Source: Salvator merianae
Taxonomy: Eukaryota > Chordata > Lepidosauria > Squamata > Teiidae
Reading direction: 5' to 3'
Length of the DNA: 64,000 nt
Assembly (NCBI GenBank): GCA_003586115.2
Contig: QVOM02000023.1
Span: 2,169,283 to 2,233,282, forward strand
Numbering within the stretch: position 1 is the first letter of the stretch; the number at the start of each line of letters is the position of its first letter. The position numbers and the translations under genes were made by a program. Shown in pieces: positions 58,167 to 64,000 of this stretch. The notes beneath the pieces are model-generated. The model had not been told where the DNA came from and did not search any database. It was given only the letters and a program-made list of their open reading frames with translations.

Positions 58167-59209
58167 CAGGGGTGTCCAACCTCAGGATAGCTATGAATGT
58201 GGCCCAACACAAAATTGTAAACTTACTTAAAACATTATGAGATTTTTTTTGTGATTGCATGTCGCAACGTCACGTAAAATGAATGTATGTACGCTCTTGC
58301 TATTCGTACCCATGCGTGGCTTCAGTTTTACGGTGGTGTGTCGTTTCCAGTGTGGTATCTTTCGGGCACAGACAGTAGAATTGACACCATCAGATGTTAT
58401 ATGTGCTTGTGGTGACTTGGTAAGGCAGAGATTATCAATAATATTTCAACCCACCATTACAACGTTAGGCGTTTAATGTTATTTAGAAGTCAGGTAAGTA
58501 TTCTTATTTGATTATTAAGGGTACTTCCACACCTTGGCAGCACCTCACACGTCGCCCACTGCGCTTTATAGTCAGCCCTCTGATATTCAACTTAAAGAAA
58601 AATTTGATCATGTCTCTTTACTGGACTTTTATAGGTCCTATCTTTCCAGAGACAAATATCCACATCATGCTTTATTCATATCATCACTTTTTGGTGGCTC
58701 CTACATTTGCAAGCGACTATTTTAAAGAATGAAGCACATTAAGAGTAAAATTAGAACCAAAATATCTGATGAGCACCTTGCGAACTCACTGAGAATTGCA
58801 ACAACTTCCATCAAACCAGATACTGATAACATTCGTTTCTCAAATACAATGTTAAATATCCCACTAGTTGTATGTTGCCCTCTTTTCTTTTACTTTTATA
58901 ATAAAAAATATTTTAAAAAGATCAATGATGTTTTATTACTTAGATATGCACATTTTCTATCTTAGTGATCACAAACTTGGGACCTGCCTGACAATTTTAA
59001 AAGACTCTCCGAACGGGCTGCTGCATAATTAGGATTATTATGCGAGGACTTTTTTGCTTATCTGCGGTGGCAGATATCACAAAAATTATGCACAGGCCTT
59101 TTTCTTTGCTCATCGACTTTTGTTAGTATTTGTACATTTAACGTGTGGCCCAAGACAACTCTTCTTCTTCCAATGTGTCCCAGAGACACCAAAAAGCTGG
59201 ACACCCCTG
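58167..59209 (+). mobile_element. Charlie-type hAT transposon, decayed
   Basis: The ends are inverted CAGGGGTGTCCAAC (58167) and the complement CAGGGGTGTCCAGCTTTTTG (right end 59209). Subterminal 'tgtggcccaa' words occur at both ends, as in Charlie elements. The plus strand carries a C-terminal hAT dimerisation domain in one frame: KEKFDHVSLLDFYRS, then SSLFGGSYICKRLF, one TAA at 58723-58725, then MKHIKSKIRTKISDEHLANS. The N-terminal transposase is missing, so this is an internally deleted, inactive copy of 1043 bp. Flanking octamers agree at 5 of 8 bases, consistent with an old insertion. Confidence 0.85.
58534..58857 (+). pseudogene. hAT transposase C-terminal remnant
   Basis: This frame contains the hATC dimerisation region described for the enclosing element, interrupted by one in-frame TAA at 58723. 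A residual 'ISDEHLANSLRIATTSIKPD' motif lies near its end. The DDE/RNase-H-like catalytic core and the BED zinc finger are absent, so no transposase activity is possible from this copy. Confidence 0.75.
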
Positions 59210-59819
59210 TATCAGATAGTGGTACTGAAAGTACTGTTTCAAGCCTTCATTGAAAGCTAAATAAAAAGGCAATAGAATGTTGCACAAACAGAACAAGGCA
59301 AAATTTTCTGATAAATATTACACAGCTACAGTGTGAAGTTTTAGTACAGATATGTGATGAAACATCAGAGAAATGAAGCAGGGAAGGTTTTTTTTTTTAC
59401 CAGTTGTGAGAAGCTGCAAATCTAAATACAGAAGATTATGCCAAAATAAAGTTCATTGCATTCAGCTGATGCCCTGGGAAAAGTGTAAAAACTTACAAAG
59501 GAATAGCAAGCTTTATAAAGATTACATGAGGGGAAACCAATTTTCTTTCAAAAATTCCACTGTTTTCCCCACTGTGGCCTCAAAGCCGTTGTCAGGTGGC
59601 CTGATAAAAGTCTGGGCTTTCTGACTTTTATTGGGCAGCGCAATTTCCACATTGATCGATATGGTGCTTGCCAATGTGCGCTGCACCAAGCATGGCCCGT
59701 ATTGGCATAGGAATCAAAAAACAACCTTTTAAAGAAAGTGCAATGACTCCCGTGTTTCCTTAAATTTGATCTATCAGAGGACAGGCTGGTCTATTGGCCT
59801 TGATCTTCAAACAATAGGG

Positions 59820-59970
59820 TATGTGAGCCTTAGGTCAGTGCCATTTCATTTGCATTGTGTTTAGAAGGTCCAGGGTTCAGTCTTCAGCACCTTTCTGGAA
59901 TGCTTGCAAAGAAAGCTGCCCACTTTGTCACTAGGAGCTGAGCTCAAGTTAAGGGCTGCTATAGGTCTTT
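59820..59970 (+). mobile_element. tRNA-derived SINE remnant
   Basis: 'gtttagaaggtccagggttc' followed by 'agtcttcagcacctttctgg' matches the B-box part of the SINE seen at 34.8 kb. Confidence 0.45.
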
Positions 59971-62900
59971 CTACATTTTTAGCAGACAAAAGTGCCTAGT
60001 TGGTTATCAGAACTGAGAATTCAGAAGTGAATTTGTAGATTTATTATGTTGGAGTCCTGTTCTTTCTTGTTGTCAATCCCTGATATATAAATGCATGGTT
60101 AGTACTCTTTATACATTCCTCTGCAGATAAGTCTCATAAAACCAATATTATTAATGAGTGAGAATTTCAGTTTAAAAATTAGCTTAATAGTCCTTTTGGT
60201 TAGAATTATCCCTTTCATTAGATGCCTGATAAATATAATTGGCATTATGAAGGACTAGATAGATGGTGATACATCTGATGTCCTGAAATAAGGATGGTTG
60301 TTAGTTTGTGATGGTTTGTCTGTTTTTTAACGTGAAGGTGTTACTTACTGGACTGAGTGAGAGAAAAAAATGTGAGAGAAGTTTTATTGTGACTGATTTT
60401 ATATTTGGAGGCAATGAACCAAAGTGAAATCTGCAGCTAGGATGCCCCAAGGGATAACATGACTGGATGGTGGAATAAAAGCTACTCATGCTACAATAAA
60501 GACTAAATGGCTATTAGCTATAGTAAAAAGAAGGAAAAATATATCTAAGTGAGCAAAGATGAAATATAACCCATCAAATGTGGAATATTTGATACTGTTT
60601 ACAATCAGCTCAGTTTATATATGAATAGACATAATCTTTCAGAATATATTTATAAAACAAAAACTCTGAGATCGATATTTTTGTTTTGAGACACTTCTTA
60701 GATTTTAAATGTGGCCTTCAGGGGCTTATTCATGATTTCCAGCTAAAGTTAATGGGATTTGGGTTGCCTTTGTCTAGAGGCAGTTTGAATTTAAGCAGCA
60801 CAAGGGACTCTACTTCGAGTAGGCACACAGCGTACATAATGTTGAACACCTGACCAATCCTGCTGAAATCAATAACACTTTACAGGTGTCTTAGTATAAA
60901 TGGAGCTACTGAAGCATACATGGTTGGGTAGGTAAGCTAATAGCTCCTTCAATTAAACAAGAATTACATATGGATATCATATCAGTGGGGTGTAGATGGA
61001 CAAGCCAAAGAGTTTCAGAGAGGTCTATAAACGTTTGCTCCCTTTTCAAGTAGTCCTTGTGGTGATTTTTAAAAATTCAAGAAGATAAGCAGTATCCCAG
61101 TCTTGATCTCTCACGTTCATCCATTCCTTCATGATAATAAAATTGTTTGTCATTTAATTCATCTCCCCTTATTTTTCACACTCATGGAAAATATCCTATA
61201 GCGAACAGCAAATACTTTTGATCTCAAGGATAGTAACTTCTGATGTACAGATTCATATTTTAAACAGGGAGGGGTTCAAGTGATAGGAAATTCTAAGATT
61301 TAGCAGGAATTGTCCAACATAAGCCATTAAGGAAATAATTAATGGCAGTGGTATTTATGGGTATACACAGATGCCAGCTGTATGTAGAATGACGACCACA
61401 AACATCCACATCTGTTATCATATTAATGTTCTTTGTAAATTAAAATTAACATCGCAGTGCCAATGATCAATGCTGTCTATATCTGAATTTGGTCTGCTTT
61501 GCATTTTGGGTAACCATGGTTTCTCAAACTCTTTGGGACATTGATCCTTTATCTCATTGATATACTCACAGGTCAAGGAAAAAACACTGAGGTTAAAGAA
61601 GCAATACAGATACTTTTTTAAATTAGATTATGAAAATTGTTGGCCCCCGAGAAGCCTCTTTTGACTCCTAGGGGTCAGACTGAGAAGTTTCTGGAGGAAG
61701 ACAGCAGAAATGGTGATGGCTTGACTTGAAGGCCAAGACCAAGGGAGAAAAGTGGAGGAGGTTGGATACGTTTAGCCAGAAGAATAGTCAATAAAGCTGT
61801 CTTGAAATGTCTGATGCAAATAGGTTAAGACCTCAAGGAAAAGGACATAGACTAAACATAAAAGAATTCCTTCCATCAAGTGTTGTAAGCAAAAGTTCGA
61901 TGGGCACCAGTTTGGAGTTATGTACCAGAAAGGAAATGAGTCTAGGTGGAGGGACCTTCCAGTTTTATTATTCTTTGTCAAACATCTTTTGTTCGGAGTC
62001 TATTGCTAGAATGGCCAAAGTCCGCAGATCCTTCTAGTGATGGCAAAGACTTACCATAGGAGTTTCAAGTACGAAGTCACAAGTCTCTAGTTCAGGTTTG
62101 TACCTTCTGCATAGTGTGAATCCAGCACCTTTTTATTGCTCACTGCAGTTACAGAGTATGGAAGTTATTATTTTTGCCTCATTTACTGTTTAATGACTGA
62201 AATGTTGTCAGCGCTTCCAATTACTTATTTAAAGCCTATTGATTTTATTTTCCCTAGACTTTTGCTGGGATGGGGGCCCTTAGCAGAATTGTATGGCACA
62301 CAAATGATATCAGAACTGCCTGCATCTTGTGGTGAGTAGGCAGAAAGGCTGCAGCTTTGCCATAAGCAGAACTCAGTGTAAGACTTATTTTAGCCTGCAC
62401 ACCTGGTGAAATATTAATGAAGCCTGTTTGAATATGAAAGGTCTAGTGCCCAGACATTAGGGAAGTAGCAGTGTTATCATCATAAAATTCACGATTATGA
62501 TGCAGTTACCTTTCTCTGTCTCAGTAGCTGGATTTAGACTGAAGTCTGAGGTAGTGGGATAAACCTACGGTTTAGACTGAAAGTGCTGGTCATATTTCTG
62601 AGTGCTTTTTTATGATATTTGTGTAATAATTAAAAAAAACAGCCCAACAACTGAAGAGCTAATTTAAAACCTTTTTCTATGAAACGCTTTTCTGCCTATA
62701 GACTACTTCCAGCACAGTACAGCATTTATTATTTATATGATACAGCTTATATCTGATTTAATATTTTAATACATTAATTAAATTAGATAGGCATATTTTT
62801 AGATTATGGTTCTGTTCAGCAGAGTCTGTATTATTTTGAAGTTTGCTCAGGGCACAACAACAAACCAACCTTGCCTTCTGGCTTCTTTTCACTGGCAAAG

Positions 62901-64000
62901 GAACAGATCTTTCTAGATGCTCAATCTGTTGCAAGTGGGATCTGGGCTCTTACGTTTCTTTGGTCACCAGATTGCTGTGTAGGGTTGGACCCTGTGGGAT
63001 AAAAGAGTGCAATGAACTTGAAGCAATCTATCAAGAATTTTGTACAAACTGTAACTGGTACGGGATAGAACACATGGTTTAAACCAACTCCATCTTGTGG
63101 GAAAGGGTAAGGTATTGGGGTGATTTGCTTTTAGACTTTGATGCCAGTAATGGAAACTTAGGTGTAAGGATTGCTGGAGTTTTCCAAGCTGAGTTCTCCA
63201 TTTGAAGACATTTTGTTACCTGACTAGGTAAGATCTTAGTACAAATAGGTGGCACTATGGGAAACAGATGAATGGTGATTAGATAGATTAAGGATTTGTT
63301 CTAGTTGCCCAGAAAGAGGTTTAAAAATGTATCAACTATAGAAACGGTGCTTTAGCATCACTTGCAAACAAATTTTTGCTGAATATTGTTTTAGAGAGAA
63401 TAAGGATAAAGGCTGAATCAAAATGTTGCAGATGAGCAAAAAGGTTTTCAGTATGGAAAAGACATATCTTGTAAGGGAGAAAAAAGGTGAAGCTAGGTAA
63501 TAGGAACATGATCAGAAGAAATAAAGCCCTTTCAGCAGCCTTGAAACAAGAAGGAAGGAATTGGCGGATTTTTGCAGTTCTGAGTGCCCACGAGCAGGCC
63601 ATCAACCAGAACTAATTAGGGGACAGAATGGGATACGTTAATAATGAGGGGATGTCCTGACAGAACATTTTGCTCCACGAGCCTAGAAACAGCCCTCTTC
63701 TTCCAAATTCCTTTTAATGAAAGGGATGGGATAATTTCTGCTGTGCTGCACAGCGGATGCTTATATCACAGCAGGTACCACATGGGGCTAGCTGAAAGAT
63801 ACAGAATGTTGTATTTTTTCATGCCCTTTGGAGGACTTTTGGAGACCAGTCCTCCAAAGGCCTGTCTCTGACAAATGGAACAGGAAGACAGATGGAATTT
63901 CAGCACTGGGACCAGACTGGCGCCTTTTTATTCAGCGCATCAAATAATCCATATAGCAGAATGTATTAAAGAACTGTTAACCCTTAATAAACTCACTGGG
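59971..64000. other. AT-rich upstream flank, no gene recognised
   Basis: About 4 kb with no recognisable transposon, exon or CpG-rich segment. CRB2, the gene expected upstream of STRBP by amniote synteny, is not detected. A perfect 12-bp inverted repeat lies at 63825-63860. Confidence 0.45.
63825..63860. repeat. Perfect 12-bp inverted repeat
   Basis: CCTTTGGAGGAC (63825-63836) and GTCCTCCAAAGG (63849-63860) are exact complements around a 12-nt loop. Confidence 0.9.

Noticed and set aside
1..64000. CRISPR array, operon or phage-type system
   Set aside because: No regularly spaced direct repeats of the right size, no compact gene arrays; introns, CpG island and LINE/SINE content show a vertebrate nuclear genome.
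51500..64000. CRB2 exons expected from synteny
   Set aside because: No EGF- or laminin-G-type cysteine patterns found in any frame; the gene probably lies beyond the right edge.

Overview
This window is vertebrate nuclear DNA, most likely from a squamate reptile. Three things point there: one recognisable vertebrate gene on the minus strand, several CR1 LINE copies that end in the tail seen in lizards ("...ctggactagatgggctgtggcctgatccagcagg...cttatgttctta"), and many L2-like LINE tails, tRNA-derived SINEs and short hAT- and Harbinger-like DNA elements. I saw no prokaryotic, viral or CRISPR features. Species cannot be fixed from this sequence alone.

The gene is STRBP (spermatid perinuclear RNA-binding protein, a DZF and double-stranded-RNA-binding-domain protein). 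It is read right to left, and only its 5' part lies in the window. A CpG island at about 50.1-51.5 kb is the promoter. Exon 1 is probably at about 50.78-50.88 kb. A very long intron 1 (about 42 kb) leads to a 184-nt exon at 8541-8724. That exon is almost entirely 5'UTR, carries a small basic upstream ORF, and has the ATG as its last three bases. After a 1.74-kb intron, the first main coding exon (6588-6805) encodes the start of the DZF domain. The window then ends inside the next intron (1-6587), so the rest of the DZF domain and both dsRBDs lie beyond position 1.

Layout: 1-6587 intron with a palindromic hAT-like MITE, SINE and L2 remnants, and a GC-rich hAT-like element with a 33-bp minisatellite close to the exon. 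6588-8724 two STRBP exons. 8725-50.3 kb intron 1 with CR1, L2-like, SINE and MITE insertions. 50.1-51.5 kb CpG island, with a cluster of TACGTA palindromes on its upstream side. 51.5-64 kb upstream flank with a young-looking 5'-truncated L1 tail with target-site duplication, several inverted-repeat MITEs, tandem CR1 tails, a SINE and a decayed Charlie-type hAT transposon. The last 4-5 kb is AT-rich and nearly free of repeats I recognise. In other amniotes CRB2 lies upstream of STRBP, but I see no CRB2 exon here.

No new multi-gene system is visible. The most interesting signals are the STRBP start-codon/uORF arrangement, the TACGTA cluster beside the promoter, and several apparently non-autonomous inverted-repeat element families, some with clear target-site duplications.
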